Source of the DNA: BOG-908 sp964244695
GTDB taxonomy: Bacteria; Pseudomonadota; Alphaproteobacteria; Acetobacterales; Acetobacteraceae
Length of the DNA: 21,709 nucleotides
NCBI GenBank assembly: GCA_964244695.1
Contig: CAXTJZ010000038.1
Span: 1 to 21,709 of the forward strand
Direction: 5' to 3'
Both the position numbers and the translations under genes were made by a program. The notes below the pieces were generated by a model. It was not told the DNA's origin and did no database searches. It worked only from the letters and a program-made list of their open reading frames with translations. Every line of letters starts with the position of its first letter. The first letter of the stretch is position 1. Positions 7,351 through 15,807 of this stretch are shown here, in pieces.

Positions 7351-7974
7351 ATGAATTGCACCCGCTTCTGGCTGATACGCCACGCTTTGGTGGACGAGGC
7401 GGCGCGCGCCGTCCTGTATGGCCGGATGGACGTAACACTCTGCACCACGAGCCTGGCGGCGCAGAGCGCCACCTATCGCGCACTTGCGGCGCGGCTGCCG
7501 CAAGGCGCCATCTGGCTGGTCACGCCTTTGCAACGTACCAGGCGCACGGCAGAGGAGATACTGGCAGCCGGCTTGCCGCCGGTCGAAATGCAGGTGGAGC
7601 CCGGCCTGACCGAGCAGGACCTCGGCGCCTGGCAGGGGCTGCCCCACGCGGATCTACCTGCCAAACTGACCGATCCGGCGCATCCGTTCTGGCCGATCGG
7701 CTCCTGCGAGGTGCCACCGGACGGCGAAAGCATGGAGCACGTCATGGACCGGGTTGGCGACACGCTGGAGCGCCTGGCGCTGGCGCATGAGGGACGGGAC
7801 GTGGTGTGCGTAAGCCATGGGGGCGCGATACGCGCGGCCGTTGCGCATGCGTCGGGGGTGGGCGCCTCCGCCGCGCTGCATTTTTCCGTTCAGAACCTGT
7901 CGCTGACGGTGCTGGAGAGGTTCGCCGCCGGCTGGCGGGTGGTTGTGGTGAATGACGGGGCGGAGATCGTCTGA
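7351..7974 (+). CDS. Histidine phosphatase family protein
   Basis: The histidine phosphatase (phosphoglycerate mutase-like) fold transfers phosphate through a catalytic His. This 207-residue protein has the catalytic R10-H11 in FWLIRHALVDE, with Ala where most members have Gly; GRMDVTL; TPLQRTRRTAEEI; the likely acid E126 in PPDGESMEH; and the second catalytic H156 in CVSHGGAIRAA. Length and motifs fit small phosphatases of the alpha-ribazole phosphatase/CobC or sugar-phosphate kind, and no cobalamin genes are nearby to decide. The start is the ATG at 7351. A longer frame from 7279 would only translate the repeat arm into Phe/Lys-rich sequence. No ribosome site fits between the repeat and the ATG; the nearest purine run, GAAGG, belongs to the arm. 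Confidence 0.88.
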   Translation: MNCTRFWLIRHALVDEAARAVLYGRMDVTLCTTSLAAQSATYRALAARLPQGAIWLVTPLQRTRRTAEEILAAGLPPVEMQVEPGLTEQDLGAWQGLPHADLPAKLTDPAHPFWPIGSCEVPPDGESMEHVMDRVGDTLERLALAHEGRDVVCVSHGGAIRAAVAHASGVGASAALHFSVQNLSLTVLERFAAGWRVVVVNDGAEIV

Positions 7975-7980
7975 CCCGGG

Positions 7981-8150
7981 AAGCAAACAGTCCTTTTTGG
8001 AAAAAAGAACCAAACTCTTACTCCTGGCGTTCGCCCGACCGCATCGGCGAGTCCGCAAGCATGAGGGCTCGCAACCGAGAGCGCATGCTTGTGCAGCCGA
8101 GGGAGCAAAAGTTTTTGCTTCTTTTTTCAAAAAAAGAAGGCCTTCCTTCC
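7981..8150. repeat. Composite palindrome, copy 3 (arms B then A)
   Basis: The left type-B arm is AAGCAAACAGTCC, a T/A hairpin, then AGAACCAAA, and is somewhat eroded. The right type-A arm ends GAAGGCCTTCC. The core is the longest of the set and contains its own hairpin, GCAAGCATG with CATGCTTGTGC. It lies six bases after the phosphatase stop and roughly 95 before the SYLF gene. Confidence 0.85.
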
Positions 8151-8246
8151 AGCCCACATCCAGCAGTTTGTTAACTTGCCCTGATAACGCCATCATGTGG
8201 CATAAGAATTGGCCAAACGCTGAGTAAGCGAAGGAGTGTTCTGACT

Positions 8247-9050
8247 ATGCCCTATAGCGCGCGAGCGGCTCTGTTTGCTTCTCTCTGCCTGGCCCCCTTG
8301 GCAGCCAGGGCGGAGACCCCGCAGGGCCAGCAGGCGCTGGTGGACCGTGCGACCCTGGCCGCGCAGGAAATCCTCAATGACGATCAGGGCGGCAATGCGC
8401 GTGCCGTGCTGCCGCGCGCCCGCGCGGTGGTGATCTGCCCGCGTGTGTTCCGCGCCGGCTTCCTGATCGCCGGCGAGGGTGGCGGCTGCGTCCTGCTCGC
8501 GCGCGGTGGCCAGGGAAGCTGGTCGGCGCCGGCGTTCTACAGCCTGAGCAGCGGCAGCGTCGGGCTCCAGGCCGGCGTGCAGGATGCCGAAGTGATGATG
8601 TTCATCCTGACCGACAACGGGCTGCGTTCCGTCATGGATAACCAGTTCAAGCTGGGCGGCAACGCCTCGTTTGCGGTGGTGACGCTCGGCGGCGGCGTGC
8701 AGGGAGCGACCACGACCAACCTGAACGCGGACATCGTGGCATTCGAGCGGCCACGTGGCTTCTTCGCCGGCTTCTCCGTGGAGGGCAGCGTGATGTCCGC
8801 CGACAACGAAGGAAACCAGGCCTACTACAACCAGCCCGTGGGCACTGTGGACATCGTGATGGCCATGCGGGTGAGCAATCCGGCGGCCGACCCGCTGCGC
8901 GGCCTGCTGATGCGCTACGGCGCCGGCCAGTCCGCCCCTGCCCTGCCGCCGCCTGTCGCCTACCAGCAGGGGCCGCAGGGGGAACCATCAGTGGGCTATG
9001 CGGCACCATCGGGGTTCGTGCAGCAGCAGAGCCTGCCGCCGCCGCGGTAG
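8247..9050 (+). CDS. Exported SYLF-domain (Ysc84-like) protein
   Basis: SYLF/Ysc84 domains bind lipids in eukaryotes; the bacterial role is not settled. The protein has 267 residues, with a signal peptide of about 22 residues ending AARA. The SYLF fold spans roughly 25-215. It includes ARAVVICPRVFRAGFLIAGEGG, SAPAFYSLSSGSVGLQAG and the glycine-rich FKLGGNASFAVVTLGGGVQGA, then FERPRGFFAGFSVEGSVM. The last 40 residues are Pro/Gln/Gly-rich and probably disordered. AAGGAG at 8231-8236, ten bases before the ATG, supports the start. Weak promoter-like hexamers (TTGCCC at 8176-8181 and CATAAG at 8201-8206, 19 apart) lie between the repeat and the gene. The monooxygenase gene begins six bases after its stop, so the two are probably cotranscribed. 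Confidence 0.9.
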   Translation: MPYSARAALFASLCLAPLAARAETPQGQQALVDRATLAAQEILNDDQGGNARAVLPRARAVVICPRVFRAGFLIAGEGGGCVLLARGGQGSWSAPAFYSLSSGSVGLQAGVQDAEVMMFILTDNGLRSVMDNQFKLGGNASFAVVTLGGGVQGATTTNLNADIVAFERPRGFFAGFSVEGSVMSADNEGNQAYYNQPVGTVDIVMAMRVSNPAADPLRGLLMRYGAGQSAPALPPPVAYQQGPQGEPSVGYAAPSGFVQQQSLPPPR

Positions 9051-9056
9051 CGCGGG

Positions 9057-10520
9057 ATGCGCGCCAGGTGTGATCTGCGAATCGCCATTGTCGGCGCAGG
9101 CTTCGCCGGGATCGGCGCGGCCGCCACCTTCCGCCAGGCCGGCTTCATCGGTGTTACCGTCTTCGAACGCGGGCCGGGCATAGGCGGCACCTGGCGGGAC
9201 AACACCTATCCTGGGGCGGCGTGCGACGTGCCCTCGCATTTGTATTCGTTCTCTTTCGCGCCGAAGCCTGATTGGGGACACCGCTATTCCGGCCAGGCCG
9301 AGATACTCGCCTATCTGGAGGACGTGACTGACAGGTTCGGCCTGCGCGCAAACATACGCGTCGGCACGGCGGTGCAGCGCGCTGCCTGGGACGAGGCGGC
9401 GCACGCCTGGCTGGTGGAGACGTCCGACGGCGGACGCGCGATGTTCGACGTGTTCATACCCGCTGTCGGACAATTAAGCGTGCCGCGTATCCCGAATTTC
9501 AGCGGCTTGCAGGATTTTGCCGGCGCCAGTTTCCATGCCGCGCGCTGGGATCATGCCGTGGGCTACGTGGACAAGCGCGTGGCGGTTGTGGGATCAGCCG
9601 CCAGCGCGGTGCAGATCGTGCCTGAACTGGCAAAGGTCTGTGACCGGCTCAGCGTTTTCCAGCGCTCGCCGAACTGGATCATTCCCAGGTTGAACCACGG
9701 CTACAGCCCGCCCACCCAGAGCCTGTTCCGCGCGTGGCCAGCGCTGCGCCGGCTGATGCGCCACGCGATCTACAGCTACCAGGAAGCGTTGTTCGGTGTG
9801 TTTCGCGCGGGATCCCGCCGCAACCGATGGGTCACCAAGCTGGCGCGATGGCACCTTTCGCGGCAGGTGGCCGACCCTGCCCTGCGGGCCAAGCTCACGC
9901 CGGGTTACCCGCTCGGCTGCAAGCGCCTGCTGGTCAGCGACGATTACCTGCCGTGTTTCAACCATGATCACGTGGAGCTTGTCGATTCGGAAATCGACCG
10001 CTTCACGCAAGCCGGCATACGCACCCGCGATGGCGTGGAGCGCGCCTTCGATGTCGTGGTGTTCGCCACCGGTTTCGACGTGCGCAACTGCCTGGCACCG
10101 GTGGCGATCACCGGCCGGCGCGGCCAGTCCTTGCAGGACGCGTGGTCCGACGGGCCACACGCCTACCACGGCGTGGCGACACCGGGTTTTCCGAACATGT
10201 TCCTGCTCTACGGCCCGAACACCAACCTCGGCCACAGCTCGATCATCTTCATGCTGGAATGCCAGTTCCGCTACATCACGCAATGCCTTGCACACATCAC
10301 GGCGGCGGACCTGGCGGCCATGGAGGTTCGGCCGGAGGCGAACGAGGCTTACAACACCGGGTTGCACGCGAAGCTGAGCCGCACGGTTTGGGCGGCGGAT
10401 TGCGGCAGCTGGTATGGCCAGGGCGGCAAGACCACGGCGAACTGGTCGGGTTCTACTACGGCGTTTTGGGCGCAGATGCGGCGGGTGCGGTTGCGGGATT
10501 TTGTGGCTGCGGTGAAGTGA
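9057..10520 (+). CDS. Flavin-containing / Baeyer-Villiger-type monooxygenase
   Basis: This is a class B flavoprotein monooxygenase of 487 residues that would use FAD and NADPH with O2 to insert oxygen next to a carbonyl or at a heteroatom. The FAD-binding loop is G13-A-G15-F-A-G18. It is followed by ERGPGIGGTWRDNTYPGAACDVPSHLYSFSF, quoted here only as its GGTW and YPGAACDVPSHLY blocks. The Baeyer-Villiger fingerprint FxGxxFHxxxWxH is present at F154 to H166 (FAGASFHAARWDH). The NADPH loop is G179-SAAS-A184, with Ala replacing the last Gly. ATGFDV and YGPNTNLGHSSIIFMLE complete the family pattern. There is no signal peptide, so it is cytoplasmic. It follows the SYLF gene by six bases with no strong ribosome site, suggesting coupling. 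It is most like the CzcO/EthA group; the substrate is unknown. Confidence 0.93.
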   Translation: MRARCDLRIAIVGAGFAGIGAAATFRQAGFIGVTVFERGPGIGGTWRDNTYPGAACDVPSHLYSFSFAPKPDWGHRYSGQAEILAYLEDVTDRFGLRANIRVGTAVQRAAWDEAAHAWLVETSDGGRAMFDVFIPAVGQLSVPRIPNFSGLQDFAGASFHAARWDHAVGYVDKRVAVVGSAASAVQIVPELAKVCDRLSVFQRSPNWIIPRLNHGYSPPTQSLFRAWPALRRLMRHAIYSYQEALFGVFRAGSRRNRWVTKLARWHLSRQVADPALRAKLTPGYPLGCKRLLVSDDYLPCFNHDHVELVDSEIDRFTQAGIRTRDGVERAFDVVVFATGFDVRNCLAPVAITGRRGQSLQDAWSDGPHAYHGVATPGFPNMFLLYGPNTNLGHSSIIFMLECQFRYITQCLAHITAADLAAMEVRPEANEAYNTGLHAKLSRTVWAADCGSWYGQGGKTTANWSGSTTAFWAQMRRVRLRDFVAAVK

Positions 10521-10661
10521 GGAAGGAAGGCCTTCTTTTTTGAAAAAAAGAAGCAAAAAACTTTTGACTCCGCTATCGCGCCGCGTGGAAAGGTCCGCGA
10601 CAGCGCTCGCAAAAGCTTTTTGCTTCTTTTTCTCGAAAAAGAAGGCCTTGCTTGCTTCCTT
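10521..10661. repeat. Composite palindrome, copy 4 (arms A and A)
   Basis: It begins on the base after the monooxygenase stop. The left arm is GGAAGGAAGGCCTTC, TTTTTTGAAAAAAAGAAGC, AAAAAACTTTTG; the right arm repeats this inverted. The core pairs CGCTATCGCG with CGCGACAGCG, with one mismatch. It lies between convergent genes, with about 70 further bases before the ligase stop. Confidence 0.87.
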
Positions 10662-10672
10662 CGACGGTCGGC

Positions 10673-10689
10673 TCACACGCAGTGTGTGA
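10673..10689. terminator. Small stem-loop between convergent genes
   Basis: TCACAC and GTGTGA pair perfectly around a 5-base loop, between the repeat and the ligase stop codon. There is no T-run on either side, so a terminator role is only a guess. Confidence 0.25.
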
Positions 10690-10732
10690 AATCCGGGTTC
10701 TCTATTGGACAGAGTGAACAAAGCCGTTCTCT

Positions 10733-12286
10733 CTACGAAACCTGTCGCGCTTCCCCCTTCCAATACGGCTCCCGCAACACCCGCTTCAGCAGCTTGCCGG
10801 ACGCATTGCGCGGCAGCGCCTGCGCGAAATCGACGCTGCCAGGCGCCTTGAACCCGGCGATACGTGTGCGGCTCCAGGCGATCAGGTCTTCGGCGCTGAC
10901 CGCCTCGTCCGGGCGCAGCACGACGATGGCCTTCACCGCCTCGCCCCAGCGCGCATCCGGCACGCCTATCACCGCCACCTCGGCGATGGCCGGGTGTTCG
11001 GCGAGCGCGCTCTCCACTTCCGCGGGATAGACGTTCTCGCCACCGGTGATGATCATGTCTTTCACCCGGTCATGGATGAAGACGTAGCCGTCCGCATCCA
11101 TGTAGCCGGCATCGCCGGTGTGCAGCCAGCCGGAGGGCGCAATCGTGCGCGCCGTCTCCTGCGGCTTTTGCCAGTAGCCGGCCATGTTCGCGGCCGAGCG
11201 CGTCACCAGCTCACCCACCGTTCCGCGTGGCAGCTCGGCACCGTGGGCGTCCACGATGCGCAGTTCCACCCAGGGCAGCGCACGGCCGGCCGCGCGCAGG
11301 CGTTGCTCGGCCTGTGGGGTGGCCAGGGCGGCCGCATGGTCGGCGGCCGGCAGAGCCACGATGGTGCCGGCGGTCTCGGTCATTCCGTAGAACTGCACGA
11401 ACGGTGCACCCATCACGCTCATGCACTCGCGGAGCAGTGGCAGCGGCATGGGGCTGGCGCCGTAGCAGACTTCGCGCAGGCTGGAGAAATCCGCAGTGCG
11501 CGTCCGAGGATGGCGGACCAGCATCTGCAAGGCGGCGGGTACCAGGAACAACCGGGTGACACGGTGGTCCGTTATGGCATCGACCGTCGCGTTCATGTCG
11601 AACTGCCGCTGGATGTGACACGTAGCACCGTGGAACAAGGCACCGATCCCGAAGCCTGTTCCGCTGATGTGGGAGACGGGCATTGCCACAACCGCGCTGT
11701 CTTTGGCGGACCACTGGTTCCAGCCGAGATCATGGGTTTGCGCCGCGAGCAGGCCGCAGGCGATGTTGCCGTGGCTCAGCATCACGCCTTTCGGCTGACC
11801 CGTGGTGCCGGAGGTGTAGAGCTGCACGGCGATGTCCGCCGCTTCGACGGCGTGATCGACTGGCGTATCCGAACACGCCGTAGACCACTCCGACAGGCGC
11901 GGCAACGATCCTGACCCATGCTCACCCGCCAAGACGAGGCTTACTCCGGGCAGGTTCGCGTAAGCCGGCTCGTCAGTGTATTCGCGGCCGAGCACGAGCA
12001 CACGGGCACGCGAATCGGCGATGATTGCGCAGATTTCCGGCGGCGCCAGGCGCCAGTTCACCGGCACAACGACGATCCCTGCCTTTATGGCGCCGTAGAG
12101 GAGCAGGAAGAACGCCGCCGTGTTGCGGCCGACATAGGCGACGCGCTCGCCTGACTGCACGCCGGCGGCGGCAAAGGCGTGCGCGATGCGGTTGGTCTGC
12201 GCTTCGAACGCGCCGAAATTTACGACGTCGCCTTCGAATACGAGGGCGGGGCTGTCCGGGTCATGCTGCGGGGTGGTGATCAGCAT
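10733..12286 (-). CDS. AMP-forming acyl-CoA (or acyl-ACP) ligase
   Basis: The enzyme would activate a carboxylic acid as acyl-AMP and pass it to CoA or a carrier-protein thiol. It has 517 residues. The phosphate-binding loop YTSGTTGQPKGV is at 157-168, YGMTETAG follows near 297, and GWLHTGDAGYMDADGYVFIHDRVKDMI is present, quoted here only for its TGD and DRVKD blocks. The catalytic lysine is K498 in ASGKLLKRVLRE. All core motifs are intact. The ATG at 12284-12286 lies directly against a repeat arm, with no separate ribosome site. Upstream on the same strand, across that repeat, are an acyl carrier protein and an FkbH-like gene. The ligase may therefore load that carrier, though ordinary fatty-acid activation is equally possible. 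Confidence 0.92.
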   Translation of the reverse strand: MLITTPQHDPDSPALVFEGDVVNFGAFEAQTNRIAHAFAAAGVQSGERVAYVGRNTAAFFLLLYGAIKAGIVVVPVNWRLAPPEICAIIADSRARVLVLGREYTDEPAYANLPGVSLVLAGEHGSGSLPRLSEWSTACSDTPVDHAVEAADIAVQLYTSGTTGQPKGVMLSHGNIACGLLAAQTHDLGWNQWSAKDSAVVAMPVSHISGTGFGIGALFHGATCHIQRQFDMNATVDAITDHRVTRLFLVPAALQMLVRHPRTRTADFSSLREVCYGASPMPLPLLRECMSVMGAPFVQFYGMTETAGTIVALPAADHAAALATPQAEQRLRAAGRALPWVELRIVDAHGAELPRGTVGELVTRSAANMAGYWQKPQETARTIAPSGWLHTGDAGYMDADGYVFIHDRVKDMIITGGENVYPAEVESALAEHPAIAEVAVIGVPDARWGEAVKAIVVLRPDEAVSAEDLIAWSRTRIAGFKAPGSVDFAQALPRNASGKLLKRVLREPYWKGEARQVS

Positions 12287-12430
12287 GGCAAGGAAGAAAG
12301 GCCTTCTTTTTCGAGAAAAAGAAGCAAAAAGCTTTTGCGGGCGCTGTCGCGGAGCTTTCCACGAGGCCGCGACAGCGGAGTCAAAAGTTTTTTGGTCCTT
12401 TTTTTCAAAAAAGAACTGCTTGCCTTGCTT
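12287..12430. repeat. Composite palindrome, copy 5 (arms A then B)
   Basis: The type-A arm (12287-12336) touches the ligase start codon; the type-B arm (about 12382-12430) faces the carrier-protein stop, 36 bases away. The core has the clearest inner palindrome of the set, CGCTGTCGCGG with CCGCGACAGCG. In the direction of transcription (minus) the order is stop, B, A, start. Confidence 0.87.
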
Positions 12431-12466
12431 TCTTCGAAAAATCGCGGAGGCAAATTGAGAAAGGCC

Positions 12467-12712
12467 TTATTTCGCTTTCTTACCGATGACGTCAGCCAGA
12501 TCACCCACGTTCTTCAACCCGTCGATCTCCCGCGTGTTCAGCTTGATACCAAAACGCTCTTCGACGGAGACCATGATTTCGATCTGCTTGAAGCTGTCCC
12601 AGCCATCCACGTCCTTGGCGGAAAGTTCCGGCGTCAGCTTCATGTCGTCGCGCATGAACACGTCGTTGAAGATTTCGGTGAGGGCGTCGTAGATGCGGGC
12701 CTGGTCGGTCAT
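12467..12712 (-). CDS. Acyl carrier protein
   Basis: This is an 81-residue carrier protein. Its Ser40 in GWDSFKQIEIM is the expected 4'-phosphopantetheine attachment site, and the following segment VEERFGIKLNTREIDGLKNVGDLADVI is the usual helix 2 to helix 4 pattern, quoted here only for its EERFGI and NVGDL blocks. It is acidic in its first half and ends Lys-rich. The ATG overlaps the FkbH-like stop in ATGA, so the two are translationally coupled. That pairing is the known arrangement in which an FkbH-type protein loads a glyceryl group from 1,3-bisphosphoglycerate onto a dedicated carrier. It is therefore more likely a pathway-specific carrier than the housekeeping AcpP. Confidence 0.93.
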   Translation of the reverse strand: MTDQARIYDALTEIFNDVFMRDDMKLTPELSAKDVDGWDSFKQIEIMVSVEERFGIKLNTREIDGLKNVGDLADVIGKKAK

Positions 12713-14607
12713 GGCGTGATGCCTTCGCTTACGTGGATGAAGGTGGTCTCTGGCGTGAACGCGGTCAAATCCAGCAAGGCGGTGCTCGCACCTGAAGGGT
12801 CGTCGGTGAGCGGGGCAAAGCCGAGCCTGGCGTAGTGTTCGCGCACCATGCCGTTTTTCTTGGTGGGCAGGTATTCGCCCACCAGCCGCGTGGCCCCGAG
12901 CGCCCGGGCCTGAGCGGCCACCAGGTTCAGCGTGCTGCGTTCCACGCCGCGGCCCAGCACGCGGCAGCTCATCAACCAGGTGTCGATGGTGACAGTGTCC
13001 GGCGCGGTCAGGTGGCCGATGACGATGGCGATGATGCCGTTGTCGCCGAAGCGGTCCAGCAGGCGCATCTGCAGGCCGAATGCGTGCGGATTGGCCATCA
13101 CGGCCTCCACGTCGGCGTCCTGGTGGCGGCGGGTGGTCAGGTTGAACTGGTTTGTCTTGTTGATGAGCTGCACCACGCGGGTCTGGCCCACGCTGTCGAA
13201 ACGGTTCCAAATCAGGCGCATGTCCAGCGCGCGCAGGTAGCTTTCCATGTCGGTGGCGGTGGCACGCAGATCGTCACGCGCGCGGTTGTCCTGGTATTGC
13301 GCACCGCGTTTCAAATCGTCCGCGGTGATGCCCAGGCTTTCGAAGTAGCCGGCATCCGCCAGTATGCCGGGTATGCGCGCGGGGTCGTCGTCCGGCACTT
13401 CGGGCACGGCCACCATGGGCAGCATCTCGCGCACCAGGTTGCGCTCGAACGGGTTGTCGTCGAGGAAGACCATCGCATCGAGGCCGATGTTGAGGTCATG
13501 CGCGATGGCGCGGATGTTGGCGGCCTTGTCGTCCCAGTTGGCGCGGAAGCTGGCGATGTCGTCGCGGCGCAGCACCATCTCCGGATGTTTCTCGAACGGT
13601 TCCAGCGCGCGGGCGGCGTCGTTCTTGCTGCTTACAGCCAGTATCACGCCGCGGCGGGCAAGGTCCCTGGCGTATTCCTGGACCGCGGTGAAGCCTTCGC
13701 CCAGCGTGCTGCCCTGGCCGAGCTCGATGCCGTCCAGACCGTCATCGCCGATGACGCCGCCCCACAGCGTGTTGTCCAGGTCGAGCACCAGGCATTTGGC
13801 CGAGCGGCCCTGGCGGGCGGCGATGACGCGCGCGACCAGTTCGCCATAGGTGGGCGAGAGCGCTGGCGTGACCTCCTGCTTGGAGCGGTGCCAGAGCGCA
13901 GGATCGTGCCAGGCGGACAGGCCATCCCGGCGCGCCGCGTCGTCCAGCGCCACTAGGTCGACACCTGCGGCGTCCGCGGCGGTCCGCAACGCCTCGTTCA
14001 GGCGCGTGATGAAGCGGCTGCGCGAGCCGGGCAGCCGATGCTCGTTGCCGCCAAGCAGCGGCGGGAAGACGTCCAGCGCCGTCTGCTGTATGACAGGGCA
14101 GGAAAAGGCGGCTCGCGCCAGCGTCCAGCACTGCTCGATGCGCGTCATCGTGTCGGCGAGCGCTGCGTCCGCATCGGCGGGCGAGCACGCGGCGTGCAGG
14201 CCTTGCGTCAGGTGGTAGGCATCGAAGGCGAACAGGATCGCGTTCGGGCGGAATTCGTGCAAGGCGGAGGCGCCGTCCAGCAGTTCCTGCAGGTATTGCC
14301 CGTAATCGTTCTCGTAGGTGGCGAGGTGGATGTTACGACGCAGGCCGGCCACGCGTATGCCGGCGTGCAGGTGGGCGAGCGTGGAGGCGCCGAGTATGGC
14401 GAGGCGCACCGGTTTGGCCGCCGTGTCGGACAGGGCAGCGCCGGCCAGCGCGCGGCGCAGGGTCTCGTCGAGCGCGTTGGTGCGGGTGAAATCGAGCCGC
14501 GCGTTGGCGAGGGTGACGGCGTGCGTCCAAGGGTCGGCAGCATCAGGCAGCGCACGCAGGCTGGCGCGCCAGCCCGCCGCCTCGGGCAGCCATCGCAGTT
14601 GATCCAT
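12709..14607 (-). CDS. FkbH-like HAD-IIIC family protein (carrier-protein acyl loading)
   Basis: FkbH-type HAD proteins take the 3-carbon unit of 1,3-bisphosphoglycerate, remove phosphate and load glycerate onto an acyl carrier protein. This protein has 632 residues in three parts. The N-terminal region of about 1-260 is SGNH-like, with LAILGASTLAHLH and ILFAFDAYHLTQG. The HAD core begins with LVLDLDNTLWGGVIGDDG, where D276 and D278 are the catalytic aspartates, and continues through AVSSKND and VFLDDNPFERNLV. A C-terminal GNAT-like domain carries TWLMSCRVLGRGVE and HYARLGFA. The start chosen is ATG at 14607, with AAGGA nine bases upstream; an in-frame GTG at 14628 lacks one. It overlaps the carrier gene by four bases and is divergent from a glycosyltransferase. 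The final product of the pathway is not visible. Confidence 0.92.
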   Translation of the reverse strand: MDQLRWLPEAAGWRASLRALPDAADPWTHAVTLANARLDFTRTNALDETLRRALAGAALSDTAAKPVRLAILGASTLAHLHAGIRVAGLRRNIHLATYENDYGQYLQELLDGASALHEFRPNAILFAFDAYHLTQGLHAACSPADADAALADTMTRIEQCWTLARAAFSCPVIQQTALDVFPPLLGGNEHRLPGSRSRFITRLNEALRTAADAAGVDLVALDDAARRDGLSAWHDPALWHRSKQEVTPALSPTYGELVARVIAARQGRSAKCLVLDLDNTLWGGVIGDDGLDGIELGQGSTLGEGFTAVQEYARDLARRGVILAVSSKNDAARALEPFEKHPEMVLRRDDIASFRANWDDKAANIRAIAHDLNIGLDAMVFLDDNPFERNLVREMLPMVAVPEVPDDDPARIPGILADAGYFESLGITADDLKRGAQYQDNRARDDLRATATDMESYLRALDMRLIWNRFDSVGQTRVVQLINKTNQFNLTTRRHQDADVEAVMANPHAFGLQMRLLDRFGDNGIIAIVIGHLTAPDTVTIDTWLMSCRVLGRGVERSTLNLVAAQARALGATRLVGEYLPTKKNGMVREHYARLGFAPLTDDPSGASTALLDLTAFTPETTFIHVSEGITP

Positions 14608-14814
14608 GAGCGGAGTTCCTTGCGGCACTGGTCGTCTGTTCGGCCGGACTTTTGTCGCAAAGCCGGCGATCGATCAAGCAGACGGCACAGGCTGGCGTGC
14701 CCGCCCACCTGGCTGTAATGCTGGCCCAAACGGACCGGCAGCCAGATACGCTAGGACGATGCAGGATAACAACGCACCCGAGGGCCGGAACCCAGGCGAG
14801 CAGGCCGTCAGCGT
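14608..14814. promoter_or_regulatory. Divergent promoter region of the fkbH and glycosyltransferase units
   Basis: These 207 bases separate two divergent units and must carry promoters for both. AAGGA just upstream of the FkbH-like ATG is a good ribosome site on the minus strand. TGGCTG and CAGCCA near 14709-14745 could pair, but the arms are short. I found no convincing -35/-10 pair and no repeat element here. Confidence 0.5.
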
Positions 14815-15807
14815 ATGACGCGGGGTGCTGACCTTGCTGTGCTGGTGCTGGCACATGCCAATCCGGGTGTCTTCGCGCGGCTGACCGCCGCCCTGGCGCA
14901 CCCGCGCATCGCCGTATTCTGCCACATCGATTCGAAGGCCGATCAGGCCCGTTTCGAGGGCGTCGCGCCGAAAGGGGTGACCTTCGTTCAGGATCGCTTC
15001 AACGTCGCCTGGGGCGGCTACGCCATGATCGAAGCCGAACTGGCGATGCTGCATGCGGCCAGGCTGGCCGGACCGTTCGGCAACTACGCCGTGATATCCG
15101 GCGACAGCCTGCCGCTGATGACCAACGACGCGCTTCTCTCCACCCTGCGCAACGTTCCACACACCTTGCAGACCACCCGGCAGATGCCGGCCGATCATGG
15201 CCACCTGCGGTTCGAGCGTATCTTCCTGCCGGATACGACCTTGGGCGGCTTCCGGGGCCGCAAATATTTCGAGCGCCACCTGCAGAGAAGCGATTTCGAC
15301 ATGGTCCNNNNNNNNNNGGTCCGCCGCGCGATGGCGTCTGCGGACCTCACCTTGCGCAACGAGTTGCGGTTCTTCAAAGGCAGCCAGTGGTTCAGCATCT
15401 CGGACGCGCTGCTCGCGCGCATGCTGGACTATCTTGCCGCCACGCCGGAATACGCGGAGATCCTCCGCTTCACCGCCATTCCGGACGAGTCGTTCTTCCA
15501 GACCCTGCTGCGCATCATCGATCCCGAGCCGAGCCGCACATTCGCGCTTATCGGCGTGGACTGGTCACGTGAACCGCTGCCCTACGTCTATCGTTCGGAG
15601 GCGGATTTCGACGGCATACGTGCGGCCAAGTCTCCGTTCTTCCGCAAGTTCTCCGATGACTGCCTCGGCCTGGTCGAAAAGGTGCTGGCGCACCGCGTCT
15701 CGCCCGCCGAACTGGCCAGCCGCCGGGCGGGCAGGATGAAACCCGTGCCGCGGCAAGACGCCGCTTCCACCGGCCCAGCTATGAGAAGTCCGCCACGTGA
15801 GCCGTGA
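14815..15807 (+). CDS. GT14-family glycosyltransferase (core-2/I-branching type), with assembly gap
   Basis: This family adds beta-linked GlcNAc or xylose residues, and its bacterial members occur in surface-glycan clusters. The protein has about 330 residues counted across the gap. LAVLVLAHANPGVFARL is near the start, followed by FCHIDSKAD. WGGYAMIEAELAML, NYAVISGDSLPLM, FFKGSQWFSISDALL and TAIPDESFFQTLL are the characteristic GT14 blocks; the Glu in PDESF is the conserved acidic residue. There is no signal peptide or membrane segment, so it should act in the cytoplasm. Ten N at 15308-15317 interrupt the gene, and the frame is continuous on both sides if exactly ten bases are assumed. The ATG lacks a strong ribosome site. 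It overlaps the next gene by 11 bases, so the two are one operon. Confidence 0.85.
   Translation: MTRGADLAVLVLAHANPGVFARLTAALAHPRIAVFCHIDSKADQARFEGVAPKGVTFVQDRFNVAWGGYAMIEAELAMLHAARLAGPFGNYAVISGDSLPLMTNDALLSTLRNVPHTLQTTRQMPADHGHLRFERIFLPDTTLGGFRGRKYFERHLQRSDFDMVXXXXVRRAMASADLTLRNELRFFKGSQWFSISDALLARMLDYLAATPEYAEILRFTAIPDESFFQTLLRIIDPEPSRTFALIGVDWSREPLPYVYRSEADFDGIRAAKSPFFRKFSDDCLGLVEKVLAHRVSPAELASRRAGRMKPVPRQDAASTGPAMRSPPREP
15308..15317. other. Assembly gap (10 N)
   Basis: A run of ten N within the glycosyltransferase gene. Reading frame is kept with ten bases, but the placeholder length may not be real. Confidence 0.95.

Noticed and set aside
9594..10763. Long minus-strand frame opposite the monooxygenase
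   Set aside because: It is antisense to a gene with full family motifs and begins by translating repeat arms; a GC-rich third-position shadow.
12835..13956. 373-residue plus-strand frame opposite the fkbH-like gene
   Set aside because: His/Val/Gly-rich shadow with no motif; the minus strand holds clear HAD and GNAT blocks.
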